Source: Bacteroidales bacterium (GTDB lineage Bacteria; Bacteroidota; Bacteroidia; Bacteroidales; UBA932). From it: a DNA stretch of 64,000 nt. Under the pieces are notes generated by a model. The model was not told where the DNA came from. It saw only the letters and a list, made by a program, of their open reading frames with translations, and did not search any database. The translations under genes were made by a program, and so were the position numbers. Positions 51,141 to 59,957 of the stretch are shown here, piece by piece; within the stretch, counting starts at the first letter, position 1; each line of letters starts with the position of its first letter. The stretch spans positions 51,692-115,691 of the forward strand of contig JAFUFP010000056.1 in the NCBI GenBank assembly GCA_017469845.1. The letters run 5' to 3'.

Positions 51141-51175
51141 ATTGCGAAAAATTTCGCAACGAAAAATTTCGCAAT
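51141..51175. repeat. Left 35-base near-palindromic repeat
   Basis: Built from two CGAAAAATTTCG units joined by CAA, with outer ATTG and CAAT; the outer arms are complementary, so the strand can fold fully on itself. Also contains the inner dyad TTGCGAAA/TTTCGCAA. Directly adjoins ATG 51176 and would be the ribosome-binding region of the mRNA. Confidence 0.9.
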
Positions 51176-52237
51176 ATGGAAAACCCCTTCAAATTCGGCT
51201 CTATAGTCGAAGACGAATATTTCACTGACAGAAAAGTGGAGCGGGAATATCTTGCACAGATTCTCGCCAGTCCGAACCATGCTGTGCTCATAGGCCCGAG
51301 ACGGTTCGGAAAAAGTTCTTTGGTGGCGGAAACCCTTAAACATATGAACAGGGAAATCATCTCAGTCAATATGCAGATGATTACAAGTCCGGAAAAATTG
51401 GCTGAGACAATCTATCGGAAATATTTCGAAAAGCATCCGCTTGACAAAGCTTGGCATAACCTTTCTCATGTAAGAATTGTTCCTACTGTCGCTTTCGACA
51501 GTGTAACAGGTTCGCCTCAGGTAACACTTCTCCCCGGTGTAAATCGTCAGGTCGTTCTTGAAGATGCTTTTTCTTTGCTGGAAAAGGCCGGTCAAGAAGA
51601 GCGCCTCGTGGTTGTTCTTGATGAATTCCAGGAAGTAATGAAGATCGGCGAAGGCTTGGACAAGATTCTCCGATCCATCATGCAGGAACAAAAGAATATC
51701 AATTATATTCTCATGGGAAGTCAAGAGGACATGATGAAAAACATATTTCTCAGAAAAAAGTCCCCGTTCTATCATTTCGGAAGTGTTGTTCATATTGGCA
51801 GGATTCCCGCTTCGGATTTCAGGGAATATATTGAAGACCGTCTTCCACTCTACGGAAGAGGTGCCGGTATTGCGGACAGGATTCTCTCATTCACAAATTG
51901 CCATCCGTATTATACTCAGCAACTTTCATTTCAGGTATGGTTCGAATTGGCGAAGAATACGGGTAAAGATAATGCCGTGGAAAGAGCTATTGATTTCATC
52001 ATCCAATCTCATGACTTTGATTATTCACGTCTATGGGAATCCATGAATAAAACAAACAAGACGGTTTTGCTGAAATTGGTCAACGGAAGCAATTCTCCAA
52101 TGGAGGATAAGACTCTTCCGTCAAGCACCATATACAGTGCGTTGAAACGGCTTGTAAGTTCCGGAATTCTGATAAAGAACTCCAAATATGAAATCGATGA
52201 TCCCTTTTTCAGACTGTGGATTATGCGTAATCAATAA
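51176..52237 (+). CDS. AAA-type ATPase of the archaeal ATPase_2 family with winged helix
   Basis: 353 residues. I start at ATG 51176, right after the repeat; 21 upstream codons in frame merely translate the repeat (CEKFRNEKFRN). N-terminal FKFGSIVEDEYFTDR is typical of PF01637-like STAND/MNS ATPases. Walker A is GPRRFGKSS (40-48), Walker B VVVLDEFQEV (about 143-152), sensor 1 YILMGSQED (near 180), and the FREYIEDRLPLYG and CHPYYTQQLSFQVW elements follow. The last 75 residues form a winged helix (SSTIYSALKRLVSSGILIKN, IDDPFFRLWI), suggesting DNA binding; the flanking palindromes are obvious candidate sites. Function unknown. Different base composition from its neighbours suggests transfer. Confidence 0.85.
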   Translation: MENPFKFGSIVEDEYFTDRKVEREYLAQILASPNHAVLIGPRRFGKSSLVAETLKHMNREIISVNMQMITSPEKLAETIYRKYFEKHPLDKAWHNLSHVRIVPTVAFDSVTGSPQVTLLPGVNRQVVLEDAFSLLEKAGQEERLVVVLDEFQEVMKIGEGLDKILRSIMQEQKNINYILMGSQEDMMKNIFLRKKSPFYHFGSVVHIGRIPASDFREYIEDRLPLYGRGAGIADRILSFTNCHPYYTQQLSFQVWFELAKNTGKDNAVERAIDFIIQSHDFDYSRLWESMNKTNKTVLLKLVNGSNSPMEDKTLPSSTIYSALKRLVSSGILIKNSKYEIDDPFFRLWIMRNQ

Positions 52238-52239
52238 TC

Positions 52240-52274
52240 ATTGCGAAAAATTTCGGAACGAAAATTTTCGCAAT
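52240..52274. repeat. Right 35-base near-palindromic repeat
   Basis: Identical to the left copy at 33 of 35 positions and in the same orientation (changes at positions 17 and 26). Starts 3 bases after the ATPase stop. From 52275 to 52369 there is no gene; AAAACCA near 52279 could pair with TGGTTTT near 52339 as a weak terminator. Confidence 0.9.
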
Positions 52275-52369
52275 GGCGTAAAACCACCCATGATCGCCCC
52301 GGAGAATCCCGGAAGAGTCCCGATAACCCGAAAGAGATGGTTTTTGTTTCGTTTTAAGAGGCTTTGCGC

Positions 52370-52416
52370 TTGATTGGTAAAGGGAAAATGGATATCTTTG
52401 TGCTCCTTTGAAAGGA
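52370..52416 (+). promoter_or_regulatory. Promoter of the purine operon with a dyad at the start site
   Basis: TTG at 52370-52372, a 20-base spacer and TATCTTTG at 52393-52400 (exact). The perfect dyad TCCTTT-G-AAAGGA (52404-52416) covers the expected transcription start, a position suited to an operator. The leader to purE is about 34 bases. Confidence 0.7.
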
Positions 52417-52440
52417 ACTCATTTTATTCCAAATTTCCTT

Positions 52441-52911
52441 ATGAAGAAAGTCTCCATCATCATGGGATCTGTCAGCGACTACGAGGTCATGTCGGGCGCT
52501 GAGCAGATACTGACGCAGTTCGGCGTCGAATACGAAAAGAAAGTAATCAGTGCACACAGAACCCTCGACTTCATGGTCGAATACACCAGGGGAGCCAAAG
52601 ACAGGGGAGTAGGCGTAATCATCGCCGGAGCCGGTGGCGCGGCTCACCTCGCGGGTGTCGCGGCGGGTCTGACGGTCCTTCCCGTTATCGGAGTGCCTAT
52701 AATGACCAAGGGCCTCGGAGGGCTTGATTCCCTTCTTTCCATGGTCCAGATGCCTTCCGGCATCCCCGTGGCTACGGTCGCGGTCAACGGATCGAAGAAT
52801 GCCGCCCTTCTGGCTATCGAAATGTTGGCTATCGATGATGAAGCCCTCACGGACAAGCTTCTGAAGTTCCGTCAGGAACAGGCTGAAAAAGTTCTTTCAT
52901 CAGTAATCTAG
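52441..52911 (+). CDS. purE: 5-(carboxyamino)imidazole ribonucleotide mutase (PurE)
   Basis: 156 residues from ATG 52441; eleven earlier codons in frame lie in the leader. Typical class I Pur[20 protein letters not shown] (SGS-D motif), [10 protein letters not shown] (catalytic histidine), [21 protein letters not shown] and [23 protein letters not shown]. It converts N5-CAIR to CAIR. First gene of an eight-gene operon; PurK is not in the window. Confidence 0.95.
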   Translation: MKKVSIIMGSVSDYEVMSGAEQILTQFGVEYEKKVISAHRTLDFMVEYTRGAKDRGVGVIIAGAGGAAHLAGVAAGLTVLPVIGVPIMTKGLGGLDSLLSMVQMPSGIPVATVAVNGSKNAALLAIEMLAIDDEALTDKLLKFRQEQAEKVLSSVI

Positions 52912-52950
52912 TCACAAGACAAGCAGAAACTCAGCAAGAATACACATACC

Positions 52951-55900
52951 ATGAGCAGCTACCGAATCTATGTCGAGAAGAGGCCCGAATTCAGGGTCGA
53001 GGCAAAGAGCCTCCGGGACGAACTCAACGAGAATCTCTCACTCTCCCTTAGGAATCTGCGGCTACTGAACATGTACGATCTGTTCGGCTTCACTCCGGAA
53101 CTTCTGGAGAGGAGCCGTTACAGCGTTTTCGGGGAGGTGCAGACCGACACGGTCTACGATTCCCTCTCCCTCGAAGGCGTGAAGTACATAGCCGTCGAAT
53201 ACCTCCCCGGTCAGTTTGACCAGAGGGCCGCATCCGCAATCGACTGCGTCCACCTGATTGAACCCGGAGCCAAGATAAATATCCGAAGCGCGCGTCTTCT
53301 CATCCTTGACGCCGACGTCTCCGACGAGGATATCGCAAGGATCAAGCATTATTTCATCAATGCCGTCGAATCAAGGGAGAAGGATCTTTCCAAGCTCTCC
53401 GACCTCGAGCATGCCGATGTCGTTCCGGTGAAACTTCTGGAAGGTTTCCGTGAAATCACAGACAAGGAAGGCTTCTGCAAGAAGATGGGTCTCGCCATGA
53501 ACGCTGATGACCTCCAGGAAGTGATCAATTATTTCACTGCTGAGGGACGCGACCCCAACGAGACCGAACTCCGCATCCTTGATACATACTGGAGTGACCA
53601 CTGCCGTCACACCACTTTCACCACCGAGCTCCAGGACATCAAGGTCGACGAGTCCTTCATCAAGGAGGACATCGATTCTTCGCTCGCCCTTTACATGAAG
53701 ATGCGTACCGAACTGGGCAGGGAGCATAAGCCCATCCAGCTTATGGACCTCGCCACCATCGGGGCGAAGTATCTCCGCAAGCACGGCCTTCTGGATGATA
53801 TGGAGGTCAGTGAAGAGAACAACGCCTGCAGCATATACGTGGATGTCGACAACGACGGAGTCGAGGAGAAGTGGCTTCTCATGTTCAAAAACGAGACCCA
53901 CAACCATCCCACCGAAATCGAGCCCTTCGGAGGCGCCGCCACTTGTCTTGGCGGAGCCATCAGGGATCCCCTTTCCGGAAGAAGCTACGTCTACCAGGCG
54001 ATGAGGGTCACCGGTGCCGGCAACATCTGGAAACCCGTCAAGGACACAATCCCCGGGAAACTTCCCCAGAAGGTCATCAGCCGCAAGGCCGCCCAGGGCT
54101 ATTCCAGCTACGGAAACCAGATCGGTCTCGCGACGACCCACGTCCGTGAGATCGTCCATCCAGGATATACCGCCAAGCGTCTTGAAATCGGTGCCGTCGT
54201 CGGTGCCGTCAAGGCTTCCAACGTCAGGCGTGAATCTCCCGCTCCGGGAGACGTCATCCTCCTTCTCGGCGGAAGGACCGGAAGGGACGGAATCGGAGGA
54301 GCGACCGGTTCATCGAAGGAACATACCGAAGCTTCCCTCGAGACCTGCGGCAGCGAAGTGCAGAAGGGTAACCCGCCGGAGGAGCGCAAACTCCAGAGAC
54401 TTTTCCGCCGTCCGGAAGTCACTTCTCTCATCAAGAAGTCGAATGACTTCGGAGCGGGCGGAGTGAGCGTCGCCATCGGTGAGCTCGCCGACGGACTGGA
54501 TATCTATCTCGACAGGGTGCCTACCAAATACAGCGGCCTCAACAGCACCGAACTTGCGATAAGCGAGTCCCAGGAGAGGATGGCAGTCGTAGTGGAAGCC
54601 GACAAGGAAACCCAGTTCAGGGCATATTGTGCGGAAGAGAACGTCGAAGTGACCCATGTCGCGGAAGTTACCGACAGCGGCAGGATGAGAATGTTCAACG
54701 GCGGAAAGAAGGTGGCCGACCTCACCAGGGAGTTCATCAACAGCGCCGGTGCGAGACATTTCGCGAAGGCGGCCATCGAGGCCGTTCCCGAAAAGGAACC
54801 TTTCCTTCCCGTCGATGATGAGAACCGTTCCCTCTCCGACAGGCTGTTCGACCTCATGCAGAGACCGGACGTCTGCTCCCAGAAGGGCCTTATCGAGATG
54901 TTCGACTCCACCATCGGACGTTCCACCGTCCTGATGCCTTACGGAGGAATGCTGCAGACGACGGAGACCCAGGTCTCGGTCCAGAAGCTTCCTACCGACG
55001 GTTACACCGATACCGCGAGCATGATGGCTTACGGATATGATCCCTTCCTTTCATCGTGGAGCCCTTACCACGGTTCCGCTTATGCAGTGGTCGAGGCCTG
55101 CGCCAAGGTAGTCGCAGCCGGTGGAGACTACAGCAGGATGCGCTTCTCGTATCAGGAGTATTTCGAGAGGATGACGAAGGATCCCCATACCTGGGGAAAA
55201 CCTCTCGCCGCCCTTCTGGGTTCCCTCAAGATGCAGGAGGCCCTCGGTCTTCCTTCAATCGGAGGAAAGGATTCGATGAGCGGAACGTTCGAGGACCTGA
55301 AGGTTCCTCCGACCCTCGTCGCCTTCGGTATAACCACCGTTGACGCCGCTGATGTCATCTCCACCGAATTCAAGTGGGAGGGGAACAACATCTACCTCAT
55401 AAAGCATACTCCCAAGGACAATTTCATGCCGGATACCGACCAGCTGAAACGCAACTGGGATTACATCAACGGAGAGATCCTCTCCGGAAACATAGTGTCC
55501 GGTTTCGCGGTTGGAGCGGCCGGTGTGGCTGAAGCCATATGCAAGATGTGCTTCGGAAACGCTTTCGGCGCTGACGTGAAAGTGGACAAGAATGACCTCT
55601 TCTGCGTCGCTCCCGGCTCAATCGTGGTCGAAAGCGAGAACAATCTGGATTATCCCGGAGCCGTTTATCTCGGAAAGGTGACAAGCGGAGAGGACGGTTA
55701 CATCCATATCAACGGTCAGAAGATCGATATCTTCCGCCTTATGAACGCCAATGGGGCAAGATGGGCCAGCGTTTATCCTGATGTCAGCACTCCTGACATG
55801 AAGAGGATACTTCCCAAGGGCATGGAAGGCGTCAAACCCTTCAAGGCGAAGAAGGCCGACCTCAAGTACAAGGGCGGGAAAGTTGAGCACCCGAAGGTTT

Positions 55901-56697
55901 ACATTCCTGTATTCCCCGGAACCAACTGCGACTACGACACCGCAAAGGCTTTCCGCAAGGAAGGAGCCGAAGTGGAGTTCGGTGTGTTCCGCAACCTTAC
56001 CGACAAGGACGTTCTCGAATCCATCGAGGACATGAAGAACGCCATCGGATCCTGCCATATCCTCGCTCTTTGCGGCGGATTCTCTGCCGGAGACGAACCT
56101 GACGGAAGCGGCAAGTTCATAGCGAACGTACTGAACAATGCCGATATCGCGGAGGCTATCCATGCCCTCATCGACAGGGGCGGCCTCATCCTTGGAATCT
56201 GCAACGGCTTCCAGGCTCTGGTCAAATCCGGACTCCTTCCTTACGGACGTCTCGGAATGGTCACCAAGGACAGCCCCACTCTCTTCCGCAACGACATCAA
56301 CCGCCATATCTCGCAGCTCGTGACAACGAGGGTGGCCACGACCAACAGCCCTTGGCTCTCGGGCATGAAGATAGGTGATGAGTTCACCATCGCCGTGAGC
56401 CATGGAGAAGGCAAGTTCGTCGTCAACGAGGAACTCGCCAAGGAACTCTTCGCGAATGGGCAGGTAGCGTTCCAGTATGTCGACCCCATTACCGATGAGG
56501 TCACCATGGAGTCTCCCTACAACCCCAACGGCTCATATTACGCCATTGAGGGTATCATCAGCAAGAACGGACAGATTCTCGGAAAGATGGGTCATACCGA
56601 GAGGTATGAGGAGAACCTCTTCAAGAATGTCCAGGCCGACTTCGACCAGCCCCTGTTCCGCAATGCGGTGAATTATTTCAGGGGAAGTTCGGAATAG
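52951..56697 (+). CDS. purL: Phosphoribosylformylglycinamidine synthase, large single-chain form
   Basis: 1248 residues, the fused PurS-PurL-PurQ type. The N-terminal PurS-like domain is followed by two AIRS-type ATP-binding halves (SDHCRHTTF near 210, FKNETHNHPTEIEPFGGAATCLGGAIRD near 313, GFGAGGVS-like DFGAGGVSVAIGEL near 495) and a C-terminal glutamine amidotransferase with LALCGGFSAGDEPDG and GICNGFQAL (nucleophile cysteine near 1085) and the SHGEGKF histidine. It makes FGAM from FGAR with ATP and glutamine in step 4 of purine synthesis. 39 bases after purE. Confidence 0.97.
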   Translation: MSSYRIYVEKRPEFRVEAKSLRDELNENLSLSLRNLRLLNMYDLFGFTPELLERSRYSVFGEVQTDTVYDSLSLEGVKYIAVEYLPGQFDQRAASAIDCVHLIEPGAKINIRSARLLILDADVSDEDIARIKHYFINAVESREKDLSKLSDLEHADVVPVKLLEGFREITDKEGFCKKMGLAMNADDLQEVINYFTAEGRDPNETELRILDTYWSDHCRHTTFTTELQDIKVDESFIKEDIDSSLALYMKMRTELGREHKPIQLMDLATIGAKYLRKHGLLDDMEVSEENNACSIYVDVDNDGVEEKWLLMFKNETHNHPTEIEPFGGAATCLGGAIRDPLSGRSYVYQAMRVTGAGNIWKPVKDTIPGKLPQKVISRKAAQGYSSYGNQIGLATTHVREIVHPGYTAKRLEIGAVVGAVKASNVRRESPAPGDVILLLGGRTGRDGIGGATGSSKEHTEASLETCGSEVQKGNPPEERKLQRLFRRPEVTSLIKKSNDFGAGGVSVAIGELADGLDIYLDRVPTKYSGLNSTELAISESQERMAVVVEADKETQFRAYCAEENVEVTHVAEVTDSGRMRMFNGGKKVADLTREFINSAGARHFAKAAIEAVPEKEPFLPVDDENRSLSDRLFDLMQRPDVCSQKGLIEMFDSTIGRSTVLMPYGGMLQTTETQVSVQKLPTDGYTDTASMMAYGYDPFLSSWSPYHGSAYAVVEACAKVVAAGGDYSRMRFSYQEYFERMTKDPHTWGKPLAALLGSLKMQEALGLPSIGGKDSMSGTFEDLKVPPTLVAFGITTVDAADVISTEFKWEGNNIYLIKHTPKDNFMPDTDQLKRNWDYINGEILSGNIVSGFAVGAAGVAEAICKMCFGNAFGADVKVDKNDLFCVAPGSIVVESENNLDYPGAVYLGKVTSGEDGYIHINGQKIDIFRLMNANGARWASVYPDVSTPDMKRILPKGMEGVKPFKAKKADLKYKGGKVEHPKVYIPVFPGTNCDYDTAKAFRKEGAEVEFGVFRNLTDKDVLESIEDMKNAIGSCHILALCGGFSAGDEPDGSGKFIANVLNNADIAEAIHALIDRGGLILGICNGFQALVKSGLLPYGRLGMVTKDSPTLFRNDINRHISQLVTTRVATTNSPWLSGMKIGDEFTIAVSHGEGKFVVNEELAKELFANGQVAFQYVDPITDEVTMESPYNPNGSYYAIEGIISKNGQILGKMGHTERYEENLFKNVQADFDQPLFRNAVNYFRGSSE

Positions 56698-56712
56698 TGG
56701 AATTCTGCCGGA

Positions 56713-57444
56713 ATGGGACGCGGTGACCTCATACATGACGGAGTATCGATAAAGATACGTCCATCGGATGATCCCGACAAGGTGATCATCCAGTTCACTG
56801 ACGATATCACGGCTTACTACAAAATCAAGAAGGCCGTGATAAAGGACAAGGGCGTATACTGCAACGGGATTTCCAGCATGATTCACGGGCATCTCGGCAA
56901 AGCCGGTATTCCCATTCACTTCATCAGGCAGATCTCTCCGACGGAGCAGCTGTGCTACCGTGCGGACGTGATCCCGATGGAGGTCATAGTGCGGAACGTC
57001 ATAGCGGGCTCGATGGCTCAGCGTCTCGGAATCAAGGAAGGCGTTGTGCCCGAAAGCCCGATATATGACCTCTGCTACAAGTCCGAGCCGCTGTGCGATC
57101 CGATTATAAACGACTACCATGCGATAGCCCTTGGTCTTGTCACGAGGAGTGAACTGGACTTCATCTACGCACAGACTAAAAAGATCAACGATGTGCTCTT
57201 CCCCCTTTTCCGGGGAATCGGCATAACACTGGTGGATTTCAAGATCGAATTCGGACGTCTCCCCTCGGGGGAACTCGTCATGGCTGACGACATCACTCCC
57301 GACAGTGCCAGATTCTGGGACATCGCGACCGGAATGCGTCTGGACAAGGACCGTTTCCGTCATGATGAAGGTCAGGTAGGGACCGCATACAGGACAGTAT
57401 ACGATAGACTCAAAACAGTATCCGATGGACTCTATGCTTACTGA
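56713..57444 (+). CDS. purC: SAICAR synthetase with divergent N-terminus
   Basis: 243 residues, the short bacterial form. Core motifs are intact: FTDDITAYYKIKK, PMEVIVRNVIAGSMAQRLGIKEG, DPIINDYHAIALG, ITLVDFKIEFGRLPSGELVMADDITPDSARFWD and KDRFRHDEG. But the N-terminal loop that usually reads LYEGKAKxxY here reads LIHDGVSIKI, so the conserved GKxK lysines are missing. It joins aspartate to CAIR using ATP. Sixteen bases after purL; its end overlaps the longest reading of purF. Probably active given the intact context, but the loop is odd. Confidence 0.9.
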   Translation: MGRGDLIHDGVSIKIRPSDDPDKVIIQFTDDITAYYKIKKAVIKDKGVYCNGISSMIHGHLGKAGIPIHFIRQISPTEQLCYRADVIPMEVIVRNVIAGSMAQRLGIKEGVVPESPIYDLCYKSEPLCDPIINDYHAIALGLVTRSELDFIYAQTKKINDVLFPLFRGIGITLVDFKIEFGRLPSGELVMADDITPDSARFWDIATGMRLDKDRFRHDEGQVGTAYRTVYDRLKTVSDGLYAY

Positions 57445-57454
57445 AAAGGACAAG

Positions 57455-58864
57455 ATGCGTGGATTCAAGGGCCTGCATGAAGAGTGCGGAGTCTTCGGGA
57501 TTTGGGGTGTCCCGGGAGCGGCTGAACTGGCCTATTACGCCCTTCATTCCCTCCAGCACAGGGGGCAGGAAGGTTGCGGCATAGTGTCGGTGAACGGGGA
57601 AGGGGAACTTGTAAGGGTCAAAGGCAAGGGGCTCGTGACGGAGGTCTTCAACAATGACAACCTCTCCACCCTCAAAGGAAGCATGGCCATCGGACATGTC
57701 CGTTATTCGACGACCGGTGGAGGCGGAATAGAGAATGTCCAGCCTTTCCTCTTCAGACACGGGAGCGGGGATTTCGCTCTTGCCCACAACGGGAACCTCG
57801 TGAATTCGGTTCAGCTGCGCAATTATCTTGAGGACAGGGGCTCGCTTTTCCAGTCCACCTCGGACAGCGAGATTCTGGCGCATCTGATCAAGAAGAATCC
57901 CCTCGAACGCACATCTCCGCGAATCTATCAGATCGTGGAGGCTCTCAATATGATAGAGGGGGCTTTCGCCTTCCTCATAATGACGAAGAACAGGATATAC
58001 GTCGCCAGGGACAAATACGGCCTTCGTCCCCTTTCCGTAGGAACTCTTGGGGACGGATATGTCGTGAGCAGCGAAACTTGCGCATTCAGCGCCATAGGGG
58101 CGAAGTTCCTCCGCAACGTCGAGCCCGGTGAAGTCCTCACCATTGACCATCACGGCATCCGTTCAAGGAAGTATTCCTCATACAAGAGGGAAGCGATGTG
58201 CGCCATGGAGTACATCTACTTCTCAAGACCGGACAGTGATATCGAATCGGTCAACGTGCACGCTTTCAGAAAAGAAACCGGAAGGCTGCTGTGGCGGCAC
58301 GCACCCGCTGATGCGGACATCGTGGTGGGGGTGCCGGATTCTTCCCTCTCGGCCGCCATGGGCTATGCCGAGGAGAGCGGGATTCCATATGAGATGGGCC
58401 TGATCAAGAATAAGTACATCGGAAGGACTTTCATCCAGCCTTCCCAGGAGATGAGGGACAAGGGCGTGAAGATGAAGCTTTCCGCCGTAGGCAGCATCGT
58501 GTCCGGGAAAAGGGTCGTCCTAATTGACGATTCGATCGTGCGCGGTACGACATCACGAAGGATTGTCGCGACTCTGCGTGACGCCGGTGCGACTGAAGTC
58601 CATGTCAGGATCGCGAGTCCGATGATAAAATTCCCGTGTTTCTATGGCGTCGACATATCCACTTACGATGAACTTCTGTGCGCCGGCAGGACTCTTGAGC
58701 AGGCCAGGGAGGCCATCGGAGCTGATTCTTTGGGCTTTCTTCCTGAAGAGGCCCTGTTCGAAGCGGGACACCGCAGTGACCTTTGCCTCGCCTGTTTCAA
58801 TGGGAAATACCCCACGGCGCTTTATTCGAGCATCGAAGAAGCCAACAAGGACGGAAAGTTCTGA
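57455..58864 (+). CDS. purF: Amidophosphoribosyltransferase, iron-sulphur type
   Basis: 469 residues from ATG 57455, which leaves a ten-residue propeptide (MRGFKGLHEE) before the catalytic Cys in CGVFGIWG, much like B. subtilis PurF; ATGs at 57425 and 57434 in frame overlap purC. N-terminal Ntn glutaminase (HSLQHRGQEGCGIV, GHVRYSTTGG, FALAHNGNLVN). The phosphoribosyltransferase domain has VVLIDDSIVRGTTSRRIV. Cysteines in MCAMEY, FPCFYG and DLCLACFNG match the four ligands of the 4Fe-4S cluster of the B. subtilis class, suggesting oxygen sensitivity. First committed purine step. Confidence 0.95.
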   Translation: MRGFKGLHEECGVFGIWGVPGAAELAYYALHSLQHRGQEGCGIVSVNGEGELVRVKGKGLVTEVFNNDNLSTLKGSMAIGHVRYSTTGGGGIENVQPFLFRHGSGDFALAHNGNLVNSVQLRNYLEDRGSLFQSTSDSEILAHLIKKNPLERTSPRIYQIVEALNMIEGAFAFLIMTKNRIYVARDKYGLRPLSVGTLGDGYVVSSETCAFSAIGAKFLRNVEPGEVLTIDHHGIRSRKYSSYKREAMCAMEYIYFSRPDSDIESVNVHAFRKETGRLLWRHAPADADIVVGVPDSSLSAAMGYAEESGIPYEMGLIKNKYIGRTFIQPSQEMRDKGVKMKLSAVGSIVSGKRVVLIDDSIVRGTTSRRIVATLRDAGATEVHVRIASPMIKFPCFYGVDISTYDELLCAGRTLEQAREAIGADSLGFLPEEALFEAGHRSDLCLACFNGKYPTALYSSIEEANKDGKF

Positions 58865-58892
58865 TAATGAATAACAATAACTTCAATATAAA

Positions 58893-59927
58893 ATGGCAGT
58901 AGATTACGAGAAGGCTGGTGTGAGCCTTGAAGCCGGATACGACGTTGTCCGCCGCATCAAAAAGCATGTAAGTTCAACTGACAGACCCGGTGTGATGGGT
59001 AACATCGGATCTTTCGGAGGAATGTTCGACCTCTCGGTACTTGGAATCAAGGAGCCTGTCCTTGTGAGCGGTACTGATGGTGTGGGAACCAAACTCAAGA
59101 TCGCTTTCGCGATGGACAAGCACGATACCATCGGTATCGACGCTGTCGCGATGTGTGTAAACGATGTCCTTGCCCAGGGTGCTGAACCTCTGGTGTTTCT
59201 CGATTATGTCGCCCAGGGAAAGACTTATCCCCATATCGTTGAAGCCATAGTCGCCGGTGTGGCGGAAGGTTGCCGTCAGGCGGGTTGCGCCCTTGTAGGC
59301 GGTGAGACCGCGGAGATGCCCGGAATGTATGCAGAGGGCGAATACGATATTGCGGGATACACCACCGGAGTTGTCGAGAAGTCGAAACTCATCGACGGAA
59401 CAAAGGTTGCCGTCGGAGACGTCCTCGTCGGAATCGCTTCTTCGGGTATACATTCGAACGGATTCAGCCTGGTGAGGAAGATTTTCTCGGACAATAATCT
59501 CGACCTTCATGCGCAGTATCCCGAACTCGGAACCGACCAGCCCCTCGGCCTTGTCGCGCTCACTCCTACGAGAATCTATGTGAAGCAGGTCCTCGACGTC
59601 ATCCGCAACTGCGATGTACACGGAGTCGCACACATAACGGGAGGAGGTTTCGATGAGAATATCCCCAGAATCCTCCGTGAAGGACAGGGAATCGAAGTGA
59701 ACGAAGGTTCATGGGAGATCCTTCCTATCTTCCATTTCCTCGAGAAGTGGGGCAAGATCGACCATCGTGAGATGTTCAACATCTTCAATATGGGTGTGGG
59801 AATGGTGATAGCCATGCCTGAGGCCGAGGCCGAAAAGGCGATATCCATTCTCGCAGGATACGGTGACAAGGCTACTGTCATCGGAAAGGTCACCGCGGAG
59901 CCCGGAGTCAAGATCAACCTTCTATAA
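58893..59927 (+). CDS. purM: Phosphoribosylformylglycinamidine cyclo-ligase
   Basis: 344 residues. AIR synthetase features: [73 protein letters not shown] and [17 protein letters not shown]. It closes the imidazole ring to give AIR. 28 bases after purF. Confidence 0.97.
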   Translation: MAVDYEKAGVSLEAGYDVVRRIKKHVSSTDRPGVMGNIGSFGGMFDLSVLGIKEPVLVSGTDGVGTKLKIAFAMDKHDTIGIDAVAMCVNDVLAQGAEPLVFLDYVAQGKTYPHIVEAIVAGVAEGCRQAGCALVGGETAEMPGMYAEGEYDIAGYTTGVVEKSKLIDGTKVAVGDVLVGIASSGIHSNGFSLVRKIFSDNNLDLHAQYPELGTDQPLGLVALTPTRIYVKQVLDVIRNCDVHGVAHITGGGFDENIPRILREGQGIEVNEGSWEILPIFHFLEKWGKIDHREMFNIFNMGVGMVIAMPEAEAEKAISILAGYGDKATVIGKVTAEPGVKINLL

Positions 59928-59957
59928 TATATAAACGGACAAAACAGAACAAGAAAT

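Larger units (their letters stand above)
51141..52274 (+). mobile_element. Repeat-enclosed ATPase unit
   Basis: A 1134-base unit made of a 35-base near-palindrome, one ATPase gene, and a second copy of the same 35-base sequence. The first repeat ends at the base before the start codon and the second begins 3 bases after the stop codon, so the repeats mark the gene borders exactly. AT-richer than the neighbouring purine operon. I class it as a possible small mobile or self-marking element; no transposase is present and no target-site duplication is evident. Confidence 0.5.

Noticed and set aside
51113..51175. Upstream start of the ATPase (21 extra residues)
   Set aside because: These codons only translate the palindromic repeat (CEKFRNEKFRN); ATG 51176 gives the usual family N-terminus.
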